Assembly: GCF_021730395.1 (NCBI RefSeq)
Contig: NC_069361.1
Span: 80,733,001-80,797,000, forward strand
Direction: 5' to 3'
Length of the DNA stretch: 64,000 nt
Source: Mercenaria mercenaria
Taxonomy: Eukaryota; Mollusca; Bivalvia; Venerida; Veneridae
The notes under the pieces are model-generated. The model made no database searches. It worked only from the letters and a program-made list of their open reading frames with translations, and was not told the origin of the DNA. Below are positions 22,491-35,900 of this stretch, one piece after another. Every line of letters begins with the position of its first letter. Position 1 is the stretch's first letter. A program made the translations under genes and the position numbers.

Positions 22491-25445
22491 TTCAAGATAT
22501 TACCATTTCATAAAAACTTTAACCAACGCCGACGCTGGGGTGAGTAGTATAGCTCTCCATATTCTTTGAATAGTCGAGCTCAAAATGTCGATCATTGTCC
22601 AAGTGTGCATTGACCGTGTAATTTCGCTTCTGTTACAGTTAATACAACACTTGGAAAAAAGCGCGCACTTGAACCGCGTCAATCGCATTGTTAATATCAT
22701 TAGGTTTATTCCAGGACTGACTGTAAAAAGTAGACTTTATGCAAGAGAAGCAGTAAATCTAAAGTTTATTTAATTTACAGGAAACTGTTTATTAATTTAT
22801 AAAATTGTGTTTGTAAATATCATTGATATATTGCTGTTTAACACAATGTACTCATTGACAAGGAGATGTATTGGTATCACTCGCCGTGCGATGTATGTCC
22901 ATCTGTTCGTTGTCCATTTGTTCGTGCGTCAACCTTTTTTAAAAGACCTCTCCTCTGAAAGAGGGATATTTCGCGAGTGGTGCTCTTCCGGTTCACCATT
23001 GTGGCACAAAAGGACCGTCAGAGCTAAAAATAGAAAAGATCTCTCCTAAACCACTGGTCCGAGTTTGTAATAACTTTTAAGACATGTTTTATGACTGATC
23101 CTTAAGCAAGAGAATTCAAATTATACCGATTTTCAAAAATCATGGCTGTGAGGGCCGTAGTCATTTTTTCATGTATATATAAATAGCTAGGTAGATTTAT
23201 TTGCATATATACCTCATACTTTATCACAACATTTCAAACATATCACATAAAATATCACAAATATAGCAGTTTTTTTGTGTGTGTTTTTTTACAAGAAAAA
23301 GGTGACATATCAAGTAAATATCAAATGTTTTTGACTATGGCACGACAAAAATATTATTTTGTTTCCTTGTCATCTTCGTCCCGCTTAACGTTTCTCGTTA
23401 GTTTGAAATTCTAAACATACTTGTCAATTAGGAAGATGCGGCAGTCGAGCAGATAAATATAATTTAACTCATATACTAGTATACTCGATATCTATTGTTT
23501 CTGTAATGGTAAGTCAGTAAATAGAATGCTAGATCTGCCAAACTATCACGCGTTGTAAAATGACCAATACTTCCAAAAATCAATTTGATTAGCAAAAGCA
23601 ACAATATCTACCGGGGTCGGGTAGAGTATCTCCTACATGGTTCATTGGAAACATAGAAAATATTTTTCTCCGAATCTGCAAACTTTGCAGACATCTCTCT
23701 TATTATACCTGTTTAAGCTTAACCATGTTGGCTCTCTTTGTTTCATATTGTATTTTTTATTGTTTTTAGTTTTTTGAATTGTAAACAAACGTAAATAAGC
23801 AACATTAGGAATTATTTATTCATAAAATGACGTTTAGACAAATGTTATATTAAAAAGTCTGTACCTTGTTACCTGTTATTTTCATTTTTCATTTCAATAT
23901 CCATTTTTGTATATACATTGTATAGACATGTTCCTCTTGAGAAACTTTGTGTCAGTTTCCACACAAGTAAACAGCAATTCATTACCTGTGACTTTAAGCT
24001 GGTTTGAATTTTGCAAAGAAAATATAATGTGTAGATTTCAACCTGTACACGTTTATATAATTATAATTATGTATACACACAAATTCAAGCAGGTTGAATA
24101 GCTTCATATTTGCATATTTGTATTCGTAAAATAATACGTTTATGTACATAATTATTATTTTAAAGTCTGTTAATAATTAGTCTAGGACCTTGTTTATGTC
24201 AGATGAGATAGTTAGAGGATATTTGTTTATTTTAATGTAAGATTGAAATAACTTTCACGAGTGACCACCAGATGCTAGCATAGCCACGAGTGAAAATGTG
24301 AGATATGATGTTTATGAGTGAAAGATATTTAGATCTTACTTGAAAAACAAATTTCCTTTTTATTTCGTGTTCTGACTATATTTATGCTGGGTTTGCGTTT
24401 GGGGAGGCTGCGTTTTTAGAACGTGGCTTTCCCTGCTGGATATTCTTCCTTGTTTTTATAGTTTTTAACTAGTGAAAAATAGGTCTGTGAAAATACCAGA
24501 TGATACCGCATTGATCCTACTCATACCTGTCGTTGCTTTCCTCCAGTTACTTTTTACCTTTAAAATTCATGACAATGAAATTGCAATTTAGCAACATTTT
24601 CAAACATTTTACTGGACTGTTATCACTTTTCTCGGCTATCATAAAGTACATGTATGGGGATTGATCTTAGCTATTCTTTCGTTCTTTTTAAGTCAAAATT
24701 ATGGGTATTTTACATGGTCCACTCGACATTTGGTAAATAATTATTTTGAACACATATTGAAACGGTGGATATGTTCCTATAAGTATTGCTAGACTCTAAA
24801 ATAAAATATGTGATAAATAAAGTCAGAAAAATCAGAATGGAAGTAGGAAATAGCTTCAAAACTGTTCCTTTGTCTGTAACAAATTAAAAGAATGTGATTT
24901 TTGGAAAGGAAAGGCACACGTATCCCCATGCATTTAATCTTGGTAAGGCATGAGTTTTAGGAATAGGATGTGAAAATAATTGCGGACATGATGTACAGAG
25001 AAGCATATACTGAAACTTATGAACAGGGCAATGCAGAATTTATATACAGATCAAAGAACGATAACTCTTGAAAAAAATCCTCGTAAAATATGTTACTGAT
25101 CGTTCCTGTGAAGTTTCAGTCAAATTACATGAATAGTATAGAAGTTAGACAAAAGATTATAAAACGGCATTTAAGGGGCTTTAACGCCGCGAAAAATAAT
25201 TTGAGTATGTACTGTTCGCTATTCAGTCAATAATTTTTTATTGAGCACCCCTTCGAAGAATAAGTGGTACTGTCCAAATTGAATGATGTTTCATTCAAAT
25301 AAGTCTGTGTAGTATATTTGTATATGATTGCTTTTCTCGTGTGCAAAGCATTGAAATGTTTTTCAATTGTCATGCACACATTGAGTTTGCCACTGCTTAT
25401 ATTTGTATACTTTATTTTCTAAATGTATTTTTTTTAAATAATATA
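22491..25445. other. Intergenic stretch, no supported gene
   Basis: AT-rich sequence with only short open frames. A block near 22920-23160 (GAGCTAAAAATAGAAA context) loosely resembles the repeat at 5200-6440. The segment at about 25180-25310 resembles the interior of the piggyBac-like MITE at 54240 (shared GGTACTGTCCAAATT block). Nothing else recognisable. Confidence 0.5.
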
Positions 25446-25682
25446 TGAGCCGTGCCATGGGAAAACCAACATAGTGGGTGTGCGACCAGCATGGATCCAG
25501 ACCAGCCTGCGCATCCGCGCAGTCTGGTCAGGCTCCATGCTGTTCGCTTTTAAAGCCTATTGGAATTGGAGAAACTGTTAGCGAACAGCATGGATCCTGA
25601 CCAGACTGCGCGGATGCGCAGGCTGGTCTGGATCCATGCTGGTCGCACACCCACTATGTTGGTTTTCCCATGGCATGGCTCA
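25446..25682. mobile_element. Foldback MITE with ~100-bp arms
   Basis: Left arm 25446-25550 and right arm ~25580-25682 are near-perfect inverted copies. Each contains GGGAAAACCAACATAGTGGG or its complement, the GACCAGCATGGATCC block and a CAGACTGCGCGGATGCGCAG-like block. The termini TGAGCC...GGCTCA are flanked by TA on both sides. Strong arm similarity suggests a fairly recent copy. The family is, from memory, common in clams. Confidence 0.88.
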
Positions 25683-25789
25683 TATTACTTTTTTAAATAA
25701 ATGCGTTTCATTTTCCTCAGTTGTTTATTTCATTACCCTTACTATCTAGACTAAATGTCATGTAGTTCGCAAGTTAAGGAGTATGTGTC

Positions 25790-26330
25790 TTCATATGTAA
25801 AACAGCAGAGGCAAGGTTTTGACTTGAACGAATTTCTTCTTTGACTAATTCAAGGGCCATGACCCCAGACAACTTAACTATTCGGCTGTTTATCGAACTT
25901 AGCCAACTTGTTGCACATTGGATAGGAACTACTCACAGCGAGAGCGGACATTGTCAATTTCGCAAGTTTAAGTAATTCATGAATTATATCTCAAGGGAGA
26001 TTGAGACTATCCGACTGGTTTTCGAAATTGTTCGAGTTGTTATATGCAGTGTAGTTATACCCATACTCATTATGACTAAGATTGGTGAACACTAGGTAAA
26101 AACTTTTTTTAAAATCAGAGAACGGACACTGTCAATTTTCGCAATTTTTAGTAATTTAAGGACTGTAACTCCACAGCCATTCATGATATTTTTGTAGTTA
26201 ACGAAACTGGCGGACATATTATACCAATACGCATTATTATATGTTCTAAAAATAGCTTAAATTTCATTGGCCGAAATCGCTCATCATCTTACAATATATA
26301 TATAATGTTTAATGGTTGATGGGTTTCCCA
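25790..26330. repeat. Two to three copies of a ~185-bp dispersed tandem repeat
   Basis: Recurring blocks are AGAGCGGACATTGTCAATTT / AGAACGGACACTGTCAATTT (near 25941 and 26117), GGGCCATGACC / GGACTGTAACTCC, and TGACTAAGATTGGTGAA. Units are diverged, and no boundary structure is clear. Confidence 0.6.
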
Positions 26331-27280
26331 ATTAAACATATCTTTCTAAAAATAGAATGGAAGAATGGTGTTACTCCTGCCAATGATAACTGGTCAAAAT
26401 GCTCCGGTTACAATCAACTGCAATATATTTCAGCGATAAGAAACTGCATACACAATGATTCCAGGAATTTTTAGTGTCTTCATTTGAACTTTAATAGGTT
26501 TTTACACAGTTATTATTACTTTCAAACAACAAATATTTGGTACTTATTCATAAACCTGAACCCATATAATAAAACAGTTCAAGCCGTCGTCCATCCTCCC
26601 TGTCATATGTCCAGTTTTACAGTTGTATAAAAAGAATGGCAAATGATCATTTATAGGAAATTATCAGAAGATTTACTAAGTGCAGATGCTGTTGTTTTTA
26701 CTGTTGAAAAGCAGTTTTGACACTTACAAAGACCTAAAGTGAATATAGTTTCATGTTATAAATCGAAATTTTCAACCAAGTTTCTTCCGTACTTTAATCA
26801 GTCTAAGACATAAAAACTATATTATAATGTCAAAAGAAATCTGCCAGTTTGGCAAATCTACGACATTCGATTATTTTTGACATTGAAAGGTTTTATAACA
26901 AACATTTTTAATACTGTTTGCTAAAACCCAAATTCAGATATTGCAGGATAAGTAACTCGAGTCGAACGGTAAGTGGTCACTTTTCCTGAGAACGACTGGT
27001 GGATTGTCACTGATGTGCCTTTTAAATCATTACACAAGGACGACACACACACTTTTCTAGCTAATAAACCACCTTGGAAATGAACGGTGACAAGGTAAGT
27101 CATGCAACTTATATTCAACCTTTATATTGTGTAGAGGCATTAATGTGTTGTTTCGAAACAGTGGCACGGGGTGATGCAGAGCAGTGCTAAAATCGTTTTA
27201 TGAACTAATGAATTTGTTTATCGGTGATGGAACTCAGGTAGGGTTATCATAACAGTACCTTGATCTGCAATGTTGTATTC
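26331..27280. other. Intergenic, nothing recognised
   Basis: Short open frames only; no domain, splice or repeat signal that I can support. Confidence 0.4.
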
Positions 27281-27350
27281 GGCTCTCGTTGATTTTACCT
27301 CCAGGCGCTTTTGCCTACTGAGATCCGGCCTGGTGAAATCCACGAGAGCG
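27281..27350. repeat. Imperfect hairpin, ~22-25 bp stem
   Basis: GCTCTCGTTGATTTTACC at 27282 pairs with GGTGAAATCCACGAGAGC near 27332-27349, apart from a 3-base bulge and a few mismatches. It may be the core of a short foldback element. Confidence 0.45.
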
Positions 27351-28008
27351 GAATGCATCACTGCAAACTAAGCTACTGTTTAATGACCCTTTTGTTATAC
27401 ACATATACCTATTTCTAGTGTTATCTGAGCCGAAACTGATAATTTTAGATTGATAAGACCGAAAACTCGTTTGAAACATGGAACGTCGAGACGCCATCAT
27501 TACGTCATTTCCGATTTAAAAAAATCCAGAACCGATAGGAGTTGATGAATACAGGGTTTTGTATTCGTTAGTATAATACATGCTATATTTGAGACAGAAA
27601 ATTCATAGGTTTATAATAAGAACATCTATCAAATTCGAATGGTTATATTTCATATGCATATTTCAATTTTTTAATGTAAGGTTGTCAAATATTTCATTAA
27701 GAAAATAACATAATGTATATAAGTATATTGACAGGCAAAGCTACTACTATATAACAGCATCAGCAACAGCAACAACATTTACGTCAACAGCGCAGCATAA
27801 CAGCCAGTGGGTATGAATGAACGATACATGTACATATATTTGTCTTAAGGACGCTTTGAAATATCTCAAATTTGAAATTACAATAAAAAATATTGTACGT
27901 AAAGTTCTGTCATTTTCGACACTCAAAATATTTACTAAAGATATTTTCTTACTCGGTATTCATTTTCAGAACCACCTAATAAGTTTCCATGCAATGTACT
28001 ATCGAAAG

Positions 28009-28266
28009 AGGTGTCTCCGTGGCCGAGTGGTTAAAGTCGCTGACTTCAAATCACTTGCCCGTCATCGATGTGGGTTCGAGCCTCACTCGGGGCGTACAAT
28101 TCTTCATGTGAGGAAGCCATCCAGTTGGCGTACGGAAGGTAGGTGGTTCTACCCAGGTCCAGCTCGTGATGAAATAAATACACTGAGGGGCACCTGGGGT
28201 CTTCCTCCACCATCAAAACTCGCCATATGATTGTGTCATTGCGACGTTAAACCCAACAAAACAAAT
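28009..28266 (+). mobile_element. Full-length-looking tRNA-derived SINE (Leu/Ser-like head)
   Basis: Box A TGGCCGAGTGGTTAA is followed about 40 bases later by box B GGTTCGAGCC, and the head resembles a tRNA-Leu/Ser. The body has GAGGAAGCCATCCAG and GTGATGAAATAAATACACTG. The 3' end CGACGTTAAACCCAACAAAA is the tail I associate with mollusc SINEs. A 137-codon open frame across it is coincidental. Confidence 0.9.
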
Positions 28267-29700
28267 AAGTAAATTATTGTAAAAATGAATATGGACTTGG
28301 CTATAAAAGTTCTCATTTTCCATTACAAGTTGTCTGTAAAAATCAACACGTTTTAACTATTATAATATTGGTTTTTCAAAATCTGTGTTAATGAACGAAG
28401 TCAATGCTGTTTACAGGAGCTGAGAAAATGTTTAGAATACCACAAGACAAGGCCAGTAACTCTACACATGTTAGGAGGCAGAAAACAGACAAGTTATTTG
28501 AACACCATTGGTCGCATATGATGGTAATACTTTAACACTTAAACTTTACACCTAATCTTAAGTAATGCGATTATGTTAGCTGACAGTTATAGTAATGATA
28601 CATAAAATGGATAAATAGATATTTTCCTCAGATGTTTTACAGTTAAAGATATAATCTTGATACTTTTCCTTATTTATTACAGTTTTCTTTTATCTTTACA
28701 GGATTTCGTCCATGACAATACCTTTTCCCTCGTATCCTGCTTTGCTTTGTAGCTAGAGTAAACACGCAGGTGTAGCAGACAGAGTTGAAGGGACATGTGT
28801 TCAAAATATGACATTCAAAGCGCAAAGCCAGAGAAGTTCATCATGTTACACAAATTTGACTGACATTTGTAAATATATATATGCTTTCACAGGATACAAG
28901 AGTATAACATATGACATACTATAAATGCGTTTTTCTGCTCATTTGATTTGCCTCATATTTGGCATTTTAAAAGATTTATTCCTGTTGGCTATATCTTGCA
29001 CAAACTGAAACTTGGTATATTGTTAGATCTGGTAGTCTGAGGTGCAACCTTACAGTTCTTTATAATAAAACGAGCATATAGAAAATGAAGACCACCATTA
29101 GTTTAGACTAAGAATGTTTTATGATGTAGACTATACGCCTAGTTTAAACGGTTGTATCGGGTTGAATTGACGTCATTTTTTAAAGATTTGTTTCATTATT
29201 ACGTTGTGCTTTGACCTATTTTTCTGCTTTAATTAGATATACAATACCTTGTATTATGATAATCGGAAGCTATTGCATTTCAAATTCAATGATGTTATTT
29301 TAGAGCATTTTGGTGTCCCTTTACAAATTTCAAGATTTTTATACGCGATAGCCTGGTTAATTTTAATTGTTCTACAGAGATGTCTAAAAAGAACACATGC
29401 CAGTAAGTCAGTGTCTGACTAACAGAATTTACCAATCTGATATAGTTGAAACGCAGGGTTATTATAATCATGCGCTGGAAACAATATTTTCAACATTGAC
29501 TGACGATTCATGAACTTCATGTATGAAATCTAATGCTTCATCTGAACTATTTTCTGTATAAATATTGATAAAAGAACTGTGAGTTTCTCCAATATTAATA
29601 AACGTTTGTTTCACAACAGTTGTATTCAATGATATAAAGTTTTATAAACCGAAAGAAATACCATTGTTCTGAAAGAGCAATACCCATACGTCTTGCTTTA
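28267..29700. other. Intergenic, nothing recognised
   Basis: AT-rich sequence downstream of the LRR gene (minus strand). No coding or repeat structure is supported. Confidence 0.4.
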
Positions 29701-29708
29701 ATGCTTCT

Positions 29709-29714
29709 TTTATT
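29709..29714 (-). terminator. Poly(A) signal (AATAAA) of the LRR gene
   Basis: On the minus strand AATAAA lies about 230 bases after the stop codon at 29944-29946, a normal distance for a 3' end. Confidence 0.5.
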
Positions 29715-29943
29715 ATATCTGTCAGCTCTACGGTTATAACCTGCTTTTTTACTATGCATGTAGAACTCTGTTCAGGTCAGTATGTTTGAAAAGCAGTTGA
29801 CAAACTTAACAGTCTTCGTTGAAACACTGAAGAAGTTATCCTGTTGGAACCATTCGATGAGTATTGACCACCAACTCGTCAAACACTTCCGGAAAACCAG
29901 TCAAAATGTTTCAACCAGTCTATTAAGCGCTTGTGCCAGGAGT

Positions 29944-32900
29944 TTACGTGTTAGTAGTAAATATGGAACGTCTTCTGTTCTTCGCGGCGTTGGCCTTTCT
30001 CTCCTGTTCTAGCCTCTCTTGTTTGATAGAACGTCTTAGGTGTGTCCGCAGTGGTTGTTCTTGGAGAGGGTCTTTGCCACAAATGACTAAATCATACACC
30101 GAACAAAGTTCACTGTAAAACAAGATTGACCGGAAATACACTTTTAGATTGTAGACATAGCACTGTCTTGCCGTAAAAACATGGAGCAAAGCATTTATGT
30201 ATCATAATTTCAATTCTCATTCGTACGTGACACAGCCCGATCAGCTCAATAGCAAAATCTACCAATCAAGTAGAAAGCTACTAGTCAAACGTTCTATCCC
30301 GTTGTAGGGCCGTATTCTCAATAATGATTGGACAAAAGACATTACTTCAGAAGCGCATTCGTTTTCTACCCTTACAACTGACCATGATTATATTTTCTAA
30401 TATGACTAACAATGCTTAAATCACCACAATGATATTATGTTGACGTCACGTGCCAGATATGCATCTAAAAATAGAGCTTTCAAATTTGATCAAATATTTT
30501 ACTTAAAAGCATGTTTAAAACGAAATGTCTCATTGCCCATAAGTCTTGATTAATTTACACAAATACTGAGTTGGTTATTCGCTCATATTAGAATCGAAAT
30601 AATTTATAGCAAAACCTTGTTTGAACACTATACACTGGCTGTTATATATCGAACGAAATAATTGCACTTGGGCTGCTCCCTCGTGAAATTATTACGTCCG
30701 AGGTATAACCGCCAGTCGTGTATAAATAGTTACGATTAAAACACGGTTTTGCTATAAATTATTTCTTAAATCTAAATTTTGATGAAAACTAAAGTTTAAT
30801 CAATGTGATACACACCCACTTATCAGGCTGCACTAGATCGAACATATGACCATATTATTGCGCCCAGAATAAATTCTTACCTTAACAGGAACTTCCTTCG
30901 TCTTCCATACCGGAGTTGTCCCCTCAGTCTTTGGAGTTTTTCTACATTCGTGATTTTTCCGCAAAACTGAAAAAGAGCATTTTATTTGGTTATCAAACTA
31001 CGTGTAATATATCATATCATCAATATAAAAATAATTCGGGTAGAAAGCTGGTGACTGTCTTTATTAATGTCAGAACGTAATTTAATGACTGATGAATACT
31101 GATACGTATAACCACGAAAATGTGACAAAAGCAGTAATTTGTTTTGTTGAATGAAATGCGTGTTTAGCCGTGTTTCAGAATCGGTATTAAAGTTAACGGA
31201 ACAGGGTTCTTCTGAGGCAGATTGTTCACGGCAAGGAAAGACATAAGGAGTGCCGTTTGTCAAAATTGTAAGAGAAGATATTACTTTATGCTTGATGAAT
31301 GTGTTTAACCACTGGATAGCCTGAGACAAAGTTTCTGTTATTGTCTGAATTAGATGTAGCCACACGGGCAGTGGAAAGTTGTTCCATGCTCGTTTCTTTC
31401 TTTATTTATTAAAAAAAATCAGATATAAAGAAAATTACGTATACAAACGAGAAACTGAATCATATGATAATTTACCACTGTGTTTGTATCTTTCGAACAC
31501 CGACAAAATATATTTTCTTTGAAATACATGGATGGTCATTTTTCAGATTTTTCCATAGGCAATGTTTCTGTTCATCAAACTTTTAACTCTTCAAAGCGTA
31601 AACTACATTTTAGTAGATCCTATGACCGTTTCATTTCTAAATGAAATATTTCGACTGGTTCAATGTATACATTCACCTGGTTCTAGGTTTTTATGGGATA
31701 AGTAACTGTCATTAAAGCTACATTTACGAAAGATAACATAACACCAAGAGGGAGTTGCGAGAAAATTACCTCTAAGGCACAAAGTGCTTCTTTGATGGTA
31801 ATCAATACAGGATCATCGTCATCGTCTTCGTCGTAATCAGGAAACAAGTCGTACACCTCGATCTCCTCCTCTGTAAAACACGTGTAACATCTAGTTACGT
31901 CAAGGAATATGTTACTATTTTTGTCCTTGTTTTTCCTTGGTTCAATGGGTAACGAGCTTTTAAATACCTTTTACAAATAAAGGTTTTTTTTTTAATTTAC
32001 TTCCCAAAACTCCCTGAATCTGAATCCTATTTTTGTTATTTTCTTCACATTATTTAACAAACATAAGAACGCGCAGAAAAAGGTGGGCTGGGCGAGGGAG
32101 AGTAGGGGTGGGGATCAGTAACTGTTAAAACTTGCACTGACATGCAATTTACAACATAAGTGTCTTGAACTTCAGTGTACATATTTTAGCAGGCAAACAT
32201 TACAAAAGACGCTTTTATCTATTTTTACTAAGAATACAAAATGCTGTGTGTTCATATTTAGAGAAGATTCTACATTGAAGCCATCTGATGGTCTAAATAT
32301 CAGAAAGTTATGTGGACATTTACAAGTTTAGTCACGAACTTCAATAGAACTTTATCCAAAACTAATAATGTTATAAAAGTGCACAGGAGTGCTACTGCAG
32401 ACGATAAAGTTAATTCAGTGTGGGAAGCGTGAAATGCGCAAAACCGAGACAATTAAATGCAACCGTACCAAGAATGGTTGACAAATTGTTGATTAATTTT
32501 AATCTACGCACCTTCCATGAACTCACATAGGCGTTTAAGGTTCCTGGTGAGAATATCTGATGTGACATCGCGTTTTGATGGCGGCAGACTGTATGATACT
32601 TTGATGTTGTGGACTACATGTAGAGCGTTCGACAATCCCTTGAAATCTTCAGCGATATCTATACCCTGATTTACAAAATAATTTGCGGTTTCTAAGCTTT
32701 TTATATGTAAAATCTATATGTAAACTCTAATATTTCATTGAATAATATTTAATTTAAAGAGTATTTATTGTTGTTTATCATGTACATAAATCACATAAAT
32801 GCAATCAAGTTTATTGTAAAAAGTGCAGGATCTGAAACAAGCTTTCGAGAAAGCTTATGAAAATTATAATATATTCATACACTTACGGAATGGCGGTCAA

Positions 32901-35900
32901 TAGTAAAATTTATTGCATGAGGCCTGAATAGTCGAGACCCAATAGTTTTTAAATTTTATAACACAAAAATAAACTGTCGTATTTATTTTCTTCAGTTTTT
33001 TACAATAGCCCAACACAATTTAGTGATAGACGGTTCAATTGCACAATGGACCGGCGATTTATATAAAATGTCATGTAATAAGATTAATTATATTTACGCT
33101 GCCTGTACTCATAATTCGCACAAATAAAATATACATAAAAACTGTTCGCCTATAACTTCGTTATATTTTCTTTCTATTCGGTAAGTATTTAAGACTTTTT
33201 TGCCAAGGTTTTTTTTCATTCATATGGCTCATTTAGACTAAGTGACAAAATAAAACCTTATATTATGTAGGAATCTGTCAAGTGTCATGGCACCAGAACC
33301 GTAAAAGAGAGCATTGTGACTTTGACCAAGATCAAACCCAGATATCTGAGAAAATGACTACTCCCAAAAAAAGTAATAATGAATTATTAGTTTAAAATTT
33401 TAAATCTTCAACTGTTAAAACGTAATAAAATCAGCTTTCTCACGAAAAGCATCAAATAAATCATCTAAAAATGACCCAAAAAAAAAAACCCAGCTCCAAA
33501 CGATTTCATTCCTTTACCACCTAGAGATCATGTGAATATAAAATTATAAATTATTTCTTGCAAACAAGTAACAGAAGGAGGAGTTGAAAAGTTTCAAGTG
33601 TTACCGTTTTGGGCTTTTTTTTTCGAATATTTATAGCTCATTTTGTTCAAAATTGGGAATAACTTAGTCCAACTCGTGACGTAATTATCACTTTCATTTT
33701 CATTTCAGTCTGTGGACGGACCGTCAGGGGAGGTAACTTGAGTCACAAATTGGGGCTAGGAATAACTTTACGGCATTTTTGGAGCATACAATGGTTTTCT
33801 ATGGTCAAAGGTCTTTTTATGGACAGTTAAGAGCACAGTCAAATATCGTGCAAATTTAGCGTGCACTTTTTTGGATTCTCAATCCTTTGATTTTCATAGG
33901 GAGCTCTTTCTTTCAAAGTCATGCACTTGACGTACTCCTTGCAATATATGCAAGCTAAATCTTTCGATACATACATTTTATATTGTCGACTACGCTGTTG
34001 TCCTAATGTTAGATATAAAGAAGGTAAAAAGAACGATGAAAAAAAATAATGAAAAACATATGATGACGTTTGTAGTTGAGGTAGTCAGTAAGGTGTTAGA
34101 ACAGATCATGTTTTGTCACCTCTCACACCGTCTTTCCACACATAACAAAGCTACCTGCATTGCTTATAAAAATCAAACACTGACGTCACACCAGTGATAT
34201 TTAATTTATATTATTAAATACTTTATCATTTGATATGGCGTGAAATTACCTCAAAATTTATTTCCGTAAATGCGTTAGGATTGGCCATTACCGTTGTGAG
34301 AAAGTCTGCCGCTGGCTTTGACGTCAAGTTGTTGTTGGCCAACTGTAAACATAGTAAAATTCTTAGACATGCATCAGTCGTTTTTCATAATATAAATACA
34401 TAGCATTGCATCAAGTTGGACAGTTTAATAATTCGGGTGACATGAGGAGAATATTAACACTATATAATATTACTGTCCCAGAAAGAAAGCATTGCTCTAT
34501 TGCTCTATATCATACCGAAAAAAAAAAGACAGAAAAGTTTAACTGAGAAACTGTTAAAAATCAACTTGTTACATTGTATTTATGCAAAAAGCTTGCAAAT
34601 GTGCAAAGCTCTTGATTATTTGACAGTAAAAACTGTCAACCTGACGTGTTGCCAGTATTGGCCGAAGGAGAAAAGGACTTCATGTTTCTTTAATAAATAT
34701 AGTAAGCCTATCCAATATTTCTTATATAGAAGTTTGCACTGTAGATAAAAAATACAGTTAAATGAATATCGCAGTTCCTAAATCTGATAGCGATACTGGG
34801 GTTCCATTGAAAATACAGTAGCAGTCTACAAAGAAATATTTAAGAAAGACTATACATGTACGTCGATACACTTCTACTGATACTGTGTCCAATAGTTCCT
34901 TCAAGATAACTAGAATAAAATCATTATGCGGATGTTTTTCAAAATTATATATCATATATGGTTTAAGATTCTTGCAGAACAGACGGATTGACCCTAAATT
35001 AGTAATGTTTAAAAAAAAAAGAGTCTGTTCTCTAGCCGCTGAGATATCCCTGTCCGAGCTTGTATAGAAAATCTTTGTGACTAACTCGTCATACAAACCC
35101 TTTAGTCTAAAGACAAGTTCATACAGTTGCTAATTACCATACTTTTTTCCCTAGTGCATAACCTGCTGTCCGATACAGTTTTCATCTTTCAAGACGACAG
35201 TGTGGCATAATACATGCAAGTAGGTACAACAAGTTGTGATGAAACCTGATTTTGTAACTGTACTAAACATTTAATAATTCTATCTATTTTTTAGTCTCAT
35301 TTTCTTACTAAGACGTACATCTTGAAATCTTTGTAAGAACTACGCAGAAGGTGAGATAAATAGTATTCGAAGATAAACAGATCGCTGAATCACATCCAGA
35401 AATGAAAACAATCATACTGGTAGCTTTTATCAATTTTATAGTTTCTATGCTCAGTTTGAATAATTATAAGAAGATACATTCAACGATGTATGCGAAAAAT
35501 GTTTAAAGATTTAACAGTACACTTAAAACAAGAGGACCATGATGGTCCTGAATCGCTCACCTCTTCCCACATGACCCAGTTTTGAGTATGACGTCGTTTT
35601 TTCTATTATTTGACATAGTGACCTAGTTTTTGAGCTCATGTGACCCAGTTTTGTACTTGACCTAGATATTATCAAGATAAAAATTCTGATCAATTTTCAT
35701 GAAGATCCATTGAAAATTATGGTCTCTAGAGAGGTCACAAGGTTTTTCTATTATTTGACCTATTGACCTAGTTTTCAAAGGTACGTGACCCTGTTTTGAA
35801 TTTTACCTAGATATCATCAAGGTGAACATTCTCACTAAGTTTCATGAAGATCTCATGAAAAATATGGCCTCTAGAGAGGTCACAAGGTTTTTCTATTTTT

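Noticed and set aside
27817-28230. 137-codon plus-strand open frame
   Set aside because: Its second half is the tRNA-derived SINE; no splice or domain support.
31012-31365. 117-codon minus-strand open frame as an extra LRR-gene exon
   Set aside because: It has an acceptor-like site, but its phase and content are not needed: exons 11, 12 and 13 join in frame without it, and it matches nothing I recognise.
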